Part shown: piece after piece, positions 1 through 9,884 of the stretch
Position numbering within the stretch: the first letter of the stretch is position 1
Layout of the letters: each line of letters opens with the position of its first letter
DNA from: Aphelenchoides besseyi
Taxonomy: Eukaryota > Nematoda > Chromadorea > Rhabditida > Aphelenchoididae
Assembly: GCA_024699855.1 (NCBI GenBank)
Contig: JAMPIQ010000001.1
Location: 12,338,001-12,402,000 of the forward strand
DNA length: 64,000 nucleotides
Direction: 5' to 3'
Notes under the pieces: model-generated
What the model saw: the letters and a program-made list of their open reading frames with translations, nothing else
What the model was told of the DNA's origin: nothing
Database searches by the model: none
Made by a program: the position numbers and the translations under genes

Positions 1-33
1 AGTTTTGTTTGATTGTACGATTCAGTTATCGGG

Positions 34-975
34 ATGACTCAAATGAAACCTGAACGCCACGTCATTGTGAGTACCGGCGATGAAGAGCTCGTTCATCAAC
101 TCCAACAGTACATTCGCAAGGTTATTGCCGAACATCAAACCGAAGCGCCCGAACGGCCGTTGATCATCGGATACTCTGGTTAGTATTCTTCTTCGATTGT
201 TCTTATTTTTCTTTTTAGGTGGCTCAATGCCAAAGGTTTTGATTCCCGCCTTAAAAAACGAAATTGACGCGTCGCTGCGTTCGCACGTTCGTTTGTTTCC
301 CGTCGACGAGCGATTGGTGCCCTTGGATAACGAGGACAACAATACGCGTCAATATCTACACGGTCTCCAGAACGTCTTTACGGAGAACCAGTTTGCTGTG
401 ATTCGTGAGATTGAAGATGGTAACACACGAGCGAGTACGTTTAAGCTCTTATTCAATTCAGGAGAGAAAGCAGCCAACGAATTGGCCGCAAAACTCTCGG
501 AATGGTCCGGAAAATCAAATAGTCAATGGCCAACAATGGACGTTCTCTTCCTTGGAGCCGGACCAGACGGTCACACGTGTTCGTTGTTCCCCGATCACCC
601 GCTTCTAAAGGTTCATTTACCAAACGATCTTTTTATTTTAACTTTAGGAATCGAAAAAATGGGCCGCTCTAATCGAAGATTCGCCAAAACCTCCGGCTCG
701 TCGAATAACGTTGACTATTCCGGCAGTAAATGCCGCCAAAAATGTTGCTTTCATTATCACTGGTGAAGGAAAAGCAAACATCATTAAGGTTGTTTCATCC
801 ATCTTTTGATAATCGACGAATTTAGGAGGTCATTGTTGACAAAAGTAGCAAATATCCTACGGGTTTGATTAAACTGGATCACGGCCGAACGGTTAACTTC
901 TTCTTGGACAAAGGAGCAGCTTCAAAATTGGGCAACGAACAACCGCAGTCGACCACATTCACTGGTCACCTTTGA
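34..975 (+). CDS. PGLS: 6-phosphogluconolactonase
   Basis: This enzyme hydrolyses 6-phosphogluconolactone to 6-phosphogluconate, the second step of the cytosolic oxidative pentose phosphate pathway. Four exons (34-178, 219-610, 648-788, 826-975) join in phase to give 275 aa, a normal length for the family. Family blocks visible are IIGYSGGS near the N-terminus, RLFPVDERLVP, the signature LGAGPDGHTCSLFPDHP and the C-terminal VAFIITGEGKA. An AG acceptor sits about 10 bases before the ATG, so the mRNA may be trans-spliced. A poly(A)-type AATAAA lies near 1003. The next gene on the same strand starts 240 bp downstream, so an operon is possible but not shown. Confidence 0.93.
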
Positions 976-1215
976 TTTTGTTTCATTTATCTGAATGTTC
1001 CAATAAATTCTGAATAAAGTAGTCGTATCTAAACGTGTGAATTGATCATGTACATTGTTCTTGTAGACAAGATTGCTTTTAACAAACAACCAACAAAGTT
1101 GTGAAGGTGCTCTTAGTTGTTGTAGAGCAAATCGATGTCAAAAGTCCGCTGATACATCGAGTAATTTGGAGCGTATTTGCGAGTTGTGTTGTTGAAATCA
1201 CAATCCTCTTCGAGA

Positions 1216-2753
1216 ATGGTATCTACGGCTCCATCGAAAAGCGACTATCTGAAGAGATATTTGTCGGGTCCGGAGAAACCGAAGAAATCCAAAAAGAAGT
1301 CGAAGAAATCCGGGAATGTTGGGTGAGTTCGTCTCTTCGAAAACTCAAATCCAGTTTTTAGATTGTCGATAGAATCAGATTCCGCATTTGCCATTGTGGC
1401 TCCGGGAACTTCAAAACTGCGCTATGAGTCTGAAGAAGAGGATTCGGATCACGAAGAAAAGAAGTTGGTCGAAAAAGCGAAAAAAAAAGTCGGATTCAAA
1501 ACGGACACTTTCCAGGAAATCGAAGGTTAGTCGACGTTTGTATTCGTATTCTTACTTGTTGTTTAGAAATTCCGGTTGCTCCTCGTCAACATCACGATTC
1601 CGCAAGTCCAGCGCCCGTCAAAGTCGAAGTCCAATCGCCGCCGAGACGCAATCGTCACGATTCTGGAGCTTCGGATCAATCACCAGCTCGTCGAAAGCGA
1701 AGCTCCAATGGCAGAAATGAAGAGGATCAGTCTCCACCGCGTAGAAAACGTCGCACCTCCGATGCTTCCGATCAATCGCCACGTCGCAGAAGAAGACGAC
1801 ACGATTCCAACGGTTCTGATCAGTCGCCTCCAAGACGCCGAAGACGACGCTCAAGAAGTTCAGACGATCGGTCCCCACCACGCCGTAGAATGAGAAATTT
1901 GGATGTTGACGAGCGACAGTCAAGAAGACGAAGACACGATTCCAATTCATCTGATCAATCGCCACCTCGACATAGAAGTCGAAATGAACGGAAGAGTCCA
2001 GAGCAATCCCCAAAACAGAAAACAAAAGAAATCAAGAAAGAACCAGTGGAGGAGAAGACCGAAAGGACCACCGGATTGTTGACGAGAGAGGAGATGCGAG
2101 AAAAAGCCCAGCGAGATCGCGAAGAACATGAACGACAATTGGCAGCAATCAAAGACAGCGGAAGAGATGCCGAAGCCGTGCATCGTGGCGGCGATGGTCG
2201 GAAGAAACGTTTGACTCGTGAAGAAGTCGAGAGGAATGAACGTGAAGCTAAGAAGCAAGAGGAGTTGAATGCCAAATACGAAGCGGTTAGCAAAGGTGTT
2301 GCTCAGAAAGAAGAAGTGAGTTTCCATGTTTCAGTTTCGATTTGATTGTCACATTCCAGAGAGAACGGAAAATGAAAGAAATGGAACAAACAGTTCAGGA
2401 GGATTTCACTCGACATGCCGATGACAAGTCGATGAACGAGCACTTGAAGGACCAACTGATGGGCGAAGACGATCCCATGATGCAGAGTATTTCGGCCAAA
2501 CGAATGAAGATTAAACTGAAGTCCGAATTCGGTGAGTCGTCACGACCGACCACTTCTTCTTATCGTCTATCTTTCAGTTTATCCAACCTACAACGGTCAA
2601 TGTCCAGTGAATCGCTACAACATCGCGCCCGGCTACCGATGGGATGGAGTCGATCGATCCAACGGTTTCGAGGCCAAATTGGCGTTGCGTGGAAACCGAG
2701 AACTCGCCGAAGCAGCAGCGGCATATCGAGCAATTGCTGAGATCGCAGAGTGA
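1216..2753 (+). CDS. BUD13: BUD13 homologue, pre-mRNA splicing (RES complex) factor
   Basis: BUD13 is the scaffold of the nuclear RES complex (with SNIP1/Pml1 and RBMX2/Snu17), which acts on the activated spliceosome. Exons 1216-1322, 1362-1525, 1567-2315, 2360-2531 and 2578-2753 join in phase to 455 aa. The N-terminus has the BUD13-type [11 protein letters not shown] followed by a lysine block. The middle carries SR-like repeats of the form [15 protein letters not shown], about five imperfect copies. The conserved C-terminal block contains [20 protein letters not shown] and VDRSNGFE, diagnostic for the family. A helical segment, [20 protein letters not shown], precedes it. The ATG at 1216 was chosen because it gives the conserved N-terminus. 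Confidence 0.93.
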
Positions 2754-2836
2754 TTATTCTCGATTCGTTTTAACGGGAAAAGTTACATATTTATTCTATA
2801 AACAAAGACACAATTTAACACAAAGAGACAACAAAT

Positions 2837-5800
2837 CTAGGCATTGAAGCGGGTGTTGTACAACGGCGACCCATAGTACGTGAACTTCTCGTTGAACAGC
2901 TTGAAGTTCCAGATGCCGGCCTCGTTTTGTTTGGCTTCGTTCAAGAAGCCTTCACGGTGATACGCTCTAAAACAATCGTCTTTGTTTGAAGCTTATTAGT
3001 CACTTACTCGAAAGCTTTGAAGATTTCCATACCACGTTTTGCCGTCTCGTCAGCCAAATAAACGGGCAATGGCAACGAAGTTGGACAGGCCGAAACTTGA
3101 TGCATGTTCGACAAATGAATCATGGCGCTCTCCAATTTGTCCGACGAAATCTCCAATTCATTTACGAGCACCGCATATTGCGGGATCTTTGGAGTGCCTT
3201 TCAACGGATGATGAGCCTACAACTGTTTAAGTTATATCAAACCAATCGATTTACCTGAGCAAAGAATTCCGGAACGTCGCTGCGAGTGATTTTTCCGCTG
3301 ATGATGTCGCCGGGACTTGTGTTCGAAACTTGTTGCGAGTTTCCGCGGAAGAAGCGTTTGAAATGCTCTTTGGTGGCAACAATCAACGTGATTTTCGGTT
3401 GCACGTTTGCATTCTCCTGAAACCAACGATAAGACAGTAATCGTCAAGAAACATACGGCAGTGCGTTTCAAGCCCTCAATGACACCCAAACGAATGGCTG
3501 GCAGTTCATGTTGAACGACGTTTTGTTGGCGACCTTCCGAGATTCCATCGCGAAGAACCAAAACACGAGTTGGACGACGGCCGTTAGCACAAGCACTTTG
3601 AGTTGCACGTTCAACGGCCAACTTGAGATCAGTCGACGAGATCAAATCTTTATGGGTTTGCTGAAAACAAGTGGGTTAGTTCAGAGGTTTGATTGTTAAC
3701 TGACCTGATAAAAGAAGTCACCAGCGAATCCGTGGTTTGCAAGACGATTGGCACAAACCCCTACAACCGATGGTAACTTGTTTTCCCAGTCGCAGTTGTG
3801 CTCTTTCATGTGCTTCAAATCTGTGGCCGTCGCTGATGGTGGAGTCATAATGTCGTAGCCGATAATCAAAAGATCTTGACAGGCCGGAGACAAGTCTTGA
3901 ATGTTTGGACCAAACACGGGCATGTAGTTCAGTCCAAAACATTTGACGTTCATTTTCATCAAAACGTTCTTGACGGTTTGTGGACCGCCAATGAGCGTCT
4001 TGGTGACAACATGTTGAGTCAAGATCTAAAACAAAAATTACAAAGACCACTGAAGTATAACGAACTTTGTGATAGGCCTCCAGGAGTTTCAATTTGCCAT
4101 GAGATTTCACGCGCAAATCGTCCACGTACAGGATGAATTGAACGTCCTGCTTTTTGGCGTTCTCGAAGACGCTCTCCATTCTACGAACATCAGTTTGCAC
4201 GTAATTCTTTGGTTTCGGCAATCTCATTTCACTGCGACCAGCCGTGGAGATGAGATTGCGAACGAATGAGCGAATTTGACTCGGATCAACTTGACGGTCG
4301 TGGACGATAATCCAACTCGACAGTTTGTTGGTTCCGATCAGGAACTGGCTGTCTATGGCCTCACGGAACCAAGAGCCCTGAAAGTATAGAATCCAATTTG
4401 GCTTGTGTTCTTCGATGACTTACGTTCGCTTGCGGTTGCACGATGCGATTCTTTCCAACGTCGATTTTCGGCAATTCGGCGATCTTGATCGGAATCTCGT
4501 TGGAGTCGAGGAGCAATTTGAGTCCGAAAGTGGCCAAAAATTTGCCTCCTTCATTCTCAGCGATTTGACGAACATGTTGTTGAACGTACGACATGCGGAC
4601 GTTTGGGTTAACGGAGTTCTCCTGAAAATGCGAACACTTGAGAAGGTTCGTAATGCTGAAGTTACCAAAAGGAGTTGACGAATGGCTTGATCAGTGAGCT
4701 TTTCCACTGGAACCAATTGACCCGAAATCGGACGAATGACTTCCAACGGATACAGAACTTTATGGCCATTCGGTTGTTTTGGATGAGCTCCGGGCAAATT
4801 GACATTCTTGAGTTGGAATTGACGGCGTTGTTGGAAGAAGTCGGGCAACGAAAGACCGTCAACTCGATAAATCGGATCGTTGATGTTCTTGTCCGAGAGG
4901 CAATCGAAGACGAAGGTACGAGACGGATCATAATCGATACACATTCGGACGCCGCAAAAGAAGTAAGCAAATTGATTGCGATCACGAGGATTTCCGTTGC
5001 GAACCATCTTGTGGTAAATCTCATCGAGACTTTCGGTCGAAAAGAATGCCGTTCGTTTCACTAAAAAGAGTTTCGACTTGCTTGCTTCAAAACTTACTGT
5101 CCGCAAAGAGATAGGCTTTCGGACTGCCTCCATGATCCGTAACTCGAACACCCTTCTTAACGCCAACTCGCAACGACATTCCAACAGCCAACGGCGTACA
5201 GTGAGTTTCGAAGATCGTCCCAGCGGAGACACGTTGATACTCTTGGCTGAAATCAAATCGATAAACTTGGAATTCAATTGGCCAACTAACGTGTTGCAAA
5301 TGAATTGGCTGGTCGCCATTTCGAGAAATGTACGAACCGAACGATCAGCTTGTTCGCCCACGTTCGCCACGAGCGCGTCACCCAGTTCCGAGTAATCGAT
5401 CTTGGGCACTTCTCCGTTCAGCATGATCGAAACGGAGACGGTAGAGTCACGCACAAACATTGCAGTTTTCTTGTCCAAGAATTTCGCTTCGACGAGAAAA
5501 TTCTGAAAACCAAACTTTTGACTTGGAATTTCACGTTTCCAACGAACCTGCAACGGTGGAAGCTTTTCGATCGTGAACAAGATGCTCTTGCCGTCATAGA
5601 CGTAGTTGAAATAAGGCGGATAGTCCTTGTTCAGGCCTTTGACCGCTTCGACAATTTGAGCACAAGCTTCCTTTTGAAGAGTGCGAAGACCTCTGAAACA
5701 AAGTCATTAGTTTGTTTTTGAGCTTCAAACTTACGCATCACTTTGCTTTGTCAACACCTTATCCGGACGCTTGCCATCGCCCAACTTGACGATCTCCACG

Positions 5801-6030
5801 TCGTAACGATAGGCAACGGAGCCCTTTTGGATCTCTATTTCAAATGCATTCGATTTGCCGTCGATGATCGTTCCCGGAGCGTAGACAGTCGATAGTGGAG
5901 CCGAACGTGGTGGACCGTTGGAGTTGCGTCCGGTGCCACGTTGGACGTTTGGGTTGCCGCGTCCACGTTGTCCAGAACCGCGATTGTTGACCTTCATTCC
6001 ACCGAATTGATTGTTCAATTGACGGCTCAT
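2837..6030 (-). CDS. Argonaute protein (PAZ-MID-PIWI), worm WAGO/CSR-1-like
   Basis: Argonautes bind small RNAs and silence or license complementary transcripts. This multi-exon gene reads from an RG-rich N-terminus (QRGRGNPNVQRG) through a PAZ region (LPGAHPKQPNGHKVLYPLEV), MID and PIWI to the C-terminus YGSPLYNTRFNA. PIWI blocks include GYDIMTPPSAT (first catalytic Asp present), VLRDGISEGRQ (third acidic position present) and PLPVYLADETAKRG, with Asp where AGO proteins usually have His. At the second acidic site, where AGO2 has SMD, this protein reads VCAN, so slicer activity is doubtful. The RG-rich N-terminus recalls CSR-1-type worm Argonautes, but subfamily placement needs a tree. Introns are short; one is the 45-bp intron at about 5247-5290. 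An alternative start lies at 6099. Confidence 0.92.
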
Positions 6031-6430
6031 TGTTATTGTACGATCCGTGATCGTAGTTAAAACTAAAGCGTTTATTGACGAAAGTATTAATGGAGACAAC
6101 GATGAGCCGACTCGGATCCGCGCTCGCTGGGAAGCGATGCGGATGAAACGTTGTCGGCGTGAGGATTTGGCCGCGGCGGACGTGTTTTATACGCGACAGT
6201 CGATCGTTGATCAAATGTCGCGGACATTATAACAAACAGTTGCACTCCATCATAAACCGTCAAATTTCACCGCTCCAAAAAATCTTGAACAAAATAAAAA
6301 TGAGAAAATTTGATCGGAAAATGCACGAGTTCTTCTAATTAGTGGAATTTGGCCATCTGTCTACGATAAACGATCACAATCTTAAGTCTGAAAAATTTAT
6401 TTGTTAATCGAAAATATGAAAATAGAAATG

Positions 6431-6580
6431 TTAAATAATAATCGAAAGGTAATCTCCGGGTTCTTTATATGGGTCCAAAACTTCCATGAACTCGTCGTCA
6501 TCGTCACTCGCAGGATCTTTCTGTTGACTGGTTGAGGTTCCGGCTTCATTTCTTGATCGTAAAGGTTTTTTCGTCTCCAA
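6431..6580 (-). pseudogene. Coding-like C-terminal exon fragment inside the inverted-repeat element
   Basis: After an AG acceptor at 6581-6582 (minus strand) there is an open 49-codon reading frame ending in TAA. It has an acidic tail with SDDDDEFMEVLDPYKEPGDY. It reads like a genuine protein C-terminus but no upstream exon is evident, so it is probably a captured gene fragment. I do not recognise the parent gene. Confidence 0.35.
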
Positions 6581-6629
6581 CTGATCGCAAATCGGATCTC
6601 ATTAATCTATTTTGTCTTTCACTATGTTG

Positions 6630-7165
6630 ACGTCTAGTTCTTCTCATCTTTACAATTTAAAAGAACGAAAATGTAATTTCAACTGAAATCGACAAAAATT
6701 GGCTGAGCAACCCTTGTTTGCATGCGAATAAGTACACTTCAAAATCAACAAAATCGAATCAAACAACAGTCAAAATATCGAGGAATTATCGACAAACAAA
6801 AGTTACTAGATCAAATATTCTAGAAAATTGATTGAAAAAGAGTGTGAGCAATCAAACTTCAAAAAACTCAAAAATTAGTCGACTTGTCTCTCTTTGAGTA
6901 AGCATAAGTACCCTTCAAATTAATGGATTTCAATGTAACAAAAAGTAAAATGTAGTCAAGACTCTTGTGCACAAAGGTTACTGGCTCAAAAGTCTTGAAA
7001 ATTTTTAGAAAAATTAATATGTGCCATCAAAGGTCAAAAAACTCAAAAATTTGTCGATTTGGTCACCTTTGATCAAGCATAAGTACCTTTCAAACTAACG
7101 TAAAACGACGTCAAAAGGATTACAATGTCAAGAATTTATAGGCGAACAAAGGTTACTGGCTCAAA
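6630..7165. repeat. Diverged ~175-bp tandem repeat, about three copies
   Basis: The motif GTTACTGGCTCAAAAG (diverged as GTTACTAGATCAAA) recurs at 6802, 6977 and 7151. The motif GCATAAGTACCCTTCAAA recurs around 6725, 6902 and 7077. CAAAAAACTCAAAAATT also recurs. Both landmarks give a period of 174-176 bp. The array lies inside the inverted-repeat element. Confidence 0.75.
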
Positions 7166-7512
7166 AGTTGTCGCGATGCCGTGAACATTAGCTACGGCCT
7201 TAAAACGTAATCGCCCTCCTCCAAAAAAGCAGAGTGTCGACTTTCGACGGCGAAAAAGCGGCAACAAATAGGCCGATTTTTGTGCCGTTTGTTGGCGTCC
7301 ATATGCAGTCAAAAATGCTCTTTCGATTGGCAATGCTTATTTTTGCGTATAACCGCGTATTAATCGAGTTTTTTGCAAAGATATGGCGACAATTGCTCTT
7401 GGTCGAAGAAGAGAAATTTGACCCAATAATTTTTCATTTTCGATTTTTCTTGACCACTTGCTGAGCGGTGAAATTAACAAATTTGCACTGTTTTCTGATG
7501 GAGTGCAGTTGT

Positions 7513-8540
7513 AGTAGTAAACACTGAAAGATGTGAATGAGTAAGATTGAAGTTGTAAGTGGAAACACGAGAAGGAAATCGAAGACAACCACCAAAAGAA
7601 AGATCGAATTTTGAATGAAATCAGAGAGCAGAGCTCAACCAACCGATCAGGACAACGGAATGTTCAGCAACTGACTGGAGACCTCGAATTTCAACTTGAA
7701 GTCACTTTTTACAAAATTTGCATTTCTCACTTTACAGTAAAACCAATTGATTGCGTAAGAGTTATGAATTAGTGTCTGTAGTTTCTTGAGGAAGCATACT
7801 CTCTCGTTCAACTGAGATTTGTAGTTCAAACTCCAATACCGCAAAGTGACATTTTGCTTATCGATTGATTGGATTTTCAGGTGTTGGAATAGAAAGCACG
7901 TTGGACAAAGTAGTCGGATACCGTTAGATTGATGTGATTATTCGAATGCAAATTGATGTTTACGGTTTCCAATCTGAAGTCCAAAATAGTCTGCACAAAC
8001 AACAGGTGCTAGTCCTGTATTCTGTTGTGAATGTATAAGAGAAGAAAACACGTGAACTTAACTGATTTTCAGAGATCGTTAAAGGCGCCAAACTTCTAAG
8101 CAAACTTCTTGTCAAGTTAACTCGAATCGATCTTACTGGCAGCTAACATACTAAACAAGAGTCCGCGGATTGCTATGTGAACTGAACCACAGTAACGCTG
8201 AAAGCAACCAAAACTTGTGCACATATCCTGGGAGCTGAAGCACGTGGAATAACTTTTGCAAAACTTGTTTTAGAAGCTCGTTGTCGTCATTATCTTCAAC
8301 GAACTTCGAACTTGAGTGTAATCATGAATTTGTATTCGAAAAACGTTGTCAAAGATTCTATGCACATAATCATCTTCCAATCGACCAAGAGCATTTTGGT
8401 GCAAGTTTATTGGTTGAATTACAAAACGCCGAGTATTTTTGCAGAGCAACAATGAACAAAAAAGATATGCGGAGAGGTGGGTAGAGAGGAAGGCATATTA
8501 AAAAAAAAATGAATGCAAATATTCGATGGGAAAAAGGAAG
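7513..8540. other. Intergenic, no gene recognised
   Basis: Short ORFs on both strands show no family resemblance and no coherent splice chain. It lies downstream (3') of the MTRFR-like gene and upstream of nothing identifiable. Confidence 0.5.
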
Positions 8541-9082
8541 TCAATCGGATTGAATTGGAGAACAAGAACGAAGTTGACGGCGTTTTTCACGAGCACGTTT
8601 GGTTGCTGCTTCTCGTTTACGCTGAAGGCGTTTGAATTGTTCTTCGTAGCAATTCTCTCCATTCAAATGACGATCAACTGCAAATTTTAGACGTTCGAAC
8701 GCGATCTTTACGTTTTCTGGTAACAGTCGACTTTCGTGCACCTGAAACGCTCAATTACAAGTTGAATCAAGAGATCAACTACCTTTACAACAATATTCGT
8801 GGGTTTGTGTTTTAATTGAACGGCATTCTGCGCAGCGTTTACTTTGCTTCCACCAGGTCCGGAACCACTGATGTACACTTGTTCGGTGTCGGCGGCGTTG
8901 ATTTCTGTGAATCGATAGTTGCGCAGTTGTCTTCTGGCAAACTGTGACGACGCACCTTTCTCGTGCGATGAGAATGATGCCGACGATGCGACTTGTGATT
9001 GACGCCAACTCCTGAAGCTGCCACCGTCGTTCCGGAGCTTCGTAAACTGAACGACGATAAGATTAGCTGCTAAACTCATCAT
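8541..9082 (-). CDS. MTRFR/C12orf65-like mitochondrial ribosome-rescue factor with GGS in place of GGQ
   Basis: Two exons (9082-8783 and 8741-8541) join in phase to 166 aa. The core SGSGPGGSKVNAAQNAVQL followed by KHKPTNIVVK matches the short class-I release-factor domain of C12orf65/MTRFR, including the family feature of ending in a basic helix (QRKREAATKRAREKRRQL). The N-terminal ~60 residues are Ser/Arg-rich, as expected of a mitochondrial presequence. Known family members need the GGQ tripeptide to hydrolyse peptidyl-tRNA. Here the third residue is serine (codon AGC), which would be expected to abolish or alter catalysis. Whether this is a lineage trait, a non-catalytic paralogue or a sequence error cannot be told from here. 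Confidence 0.85.
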
Positions 9083-9884
9083 TCAAACTACCTGGTTAAC
9101 CAAACGAGCAATGAACATCCCGCCGGACCAAAAAGACGTAACATATCGATTAGAAAGAAAGTCGAGTGAAGTTGTCGAACTGAACAATTCACTTTTTTCT
9201 CGAATCTACGAACAGCAGAACGACGGACGGCAAAATTTAACGATGACCGTTAAGTTTGACGGGGAATTTAACCCCGCTGGCTTTGAAGAAGCTGATGCGG
9301 CAACTGAAATTAAAAGTAGAAGGAATTTCAATGAGCCATTAACACGCCAACAACCACTAGACTTTTGTTTGTGAACAAGAAGATATCAAAAAGTTTTGGT
9401 ACGCAAAATCAAAATAAACCAATTTCGGTGAATCGAAAACGTGCGAATATTCGCAAACTAAACGAAAACCACAAACAACCACTTTGCATCGGAGTTGGTC
9501 ATGAGTTAACTGAACGATAACGGCGACTGAAAGCAACGATAAGTCGGCGATTGACGTTGAAACAGCGTCCGGTCGCTCATCATGTCGAATGTGATGCAAA
9601 CTGCGAAGTGAAAGTGGCGGTTAGTTCGAGAGACATTTCTTCGGTACTTTGAGTTCTTGTCCGAACTCTACAAACTTTGTGTTGTTTCAGACAAATACGT
9701 GTAACAGGTGGGTTTTTGTTGTTGTTGCAATCTTTTGTTGAAAAACCGTCAACTACATGGTTTTGAAGGACTCGAACAGAAAAGCTTCAAAGTTTCTTGC
9801 CTGACAAATTCGTGTTTTTGTTTTCTCTCGTGAGTCATCAATACTGCGCAAGTAACAACTTTTACAGTTGGGAACAATTTGGAA
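9083..9884. promoter_or_regulatory. Shared divergent upstream region of the MTRFR-like and ClC-7-like genes
   Basis: The two genes are transcribed away from each other from this ~800 bp. No coding sequence is supported. A TTTACAG acceptor at about 9861-9867 lies ~18 bp before the ClC start and could be a trans-splice site. Confidence 0.4.

Larger units (their letters stand above)
6236..7512. mobile_element. Candidate non-autonomous inverted-repeat (foldback/MITE-like) element
   Basis: The left end reads ACAGTTGCACTCCATCATAA. The reverse complement of the right end, around 7490-7512, reads ACAACTGCACTCCATCAGAA. The similarity continues inward through AAATTT and TCACCGCTC and more weakly for about 100 bp. 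No transposase ORF is visible inside, but there are about 175-bp tandem repeats and a coding-like tail. I could not define a convincing target-site duplication. It sits 200 bp upstream of the Argonaute start. Confidence 0.55.

Noticed and set aside
1618..2327. Minus-strand ORFs opposite BUD13
   Set aside because: Shadows of the Arg/Ser-rich repeats; the plus strand has the conserved spliced protein.
4420..5580. 386-codon uninterrupted minus-strand ORF
   Set aside because: It is the Argonaute frame read through introns. The conserved sequence changes frame at the 45-bp intron 5247-5290, so the ORF is not the real protein.
7136..7464. ORFs on both strands at the right side of the inverted-repeat element
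   Set aside because: They show no transposase or other protein motif and overlap the tandem repeat and terminal inverted repeat.
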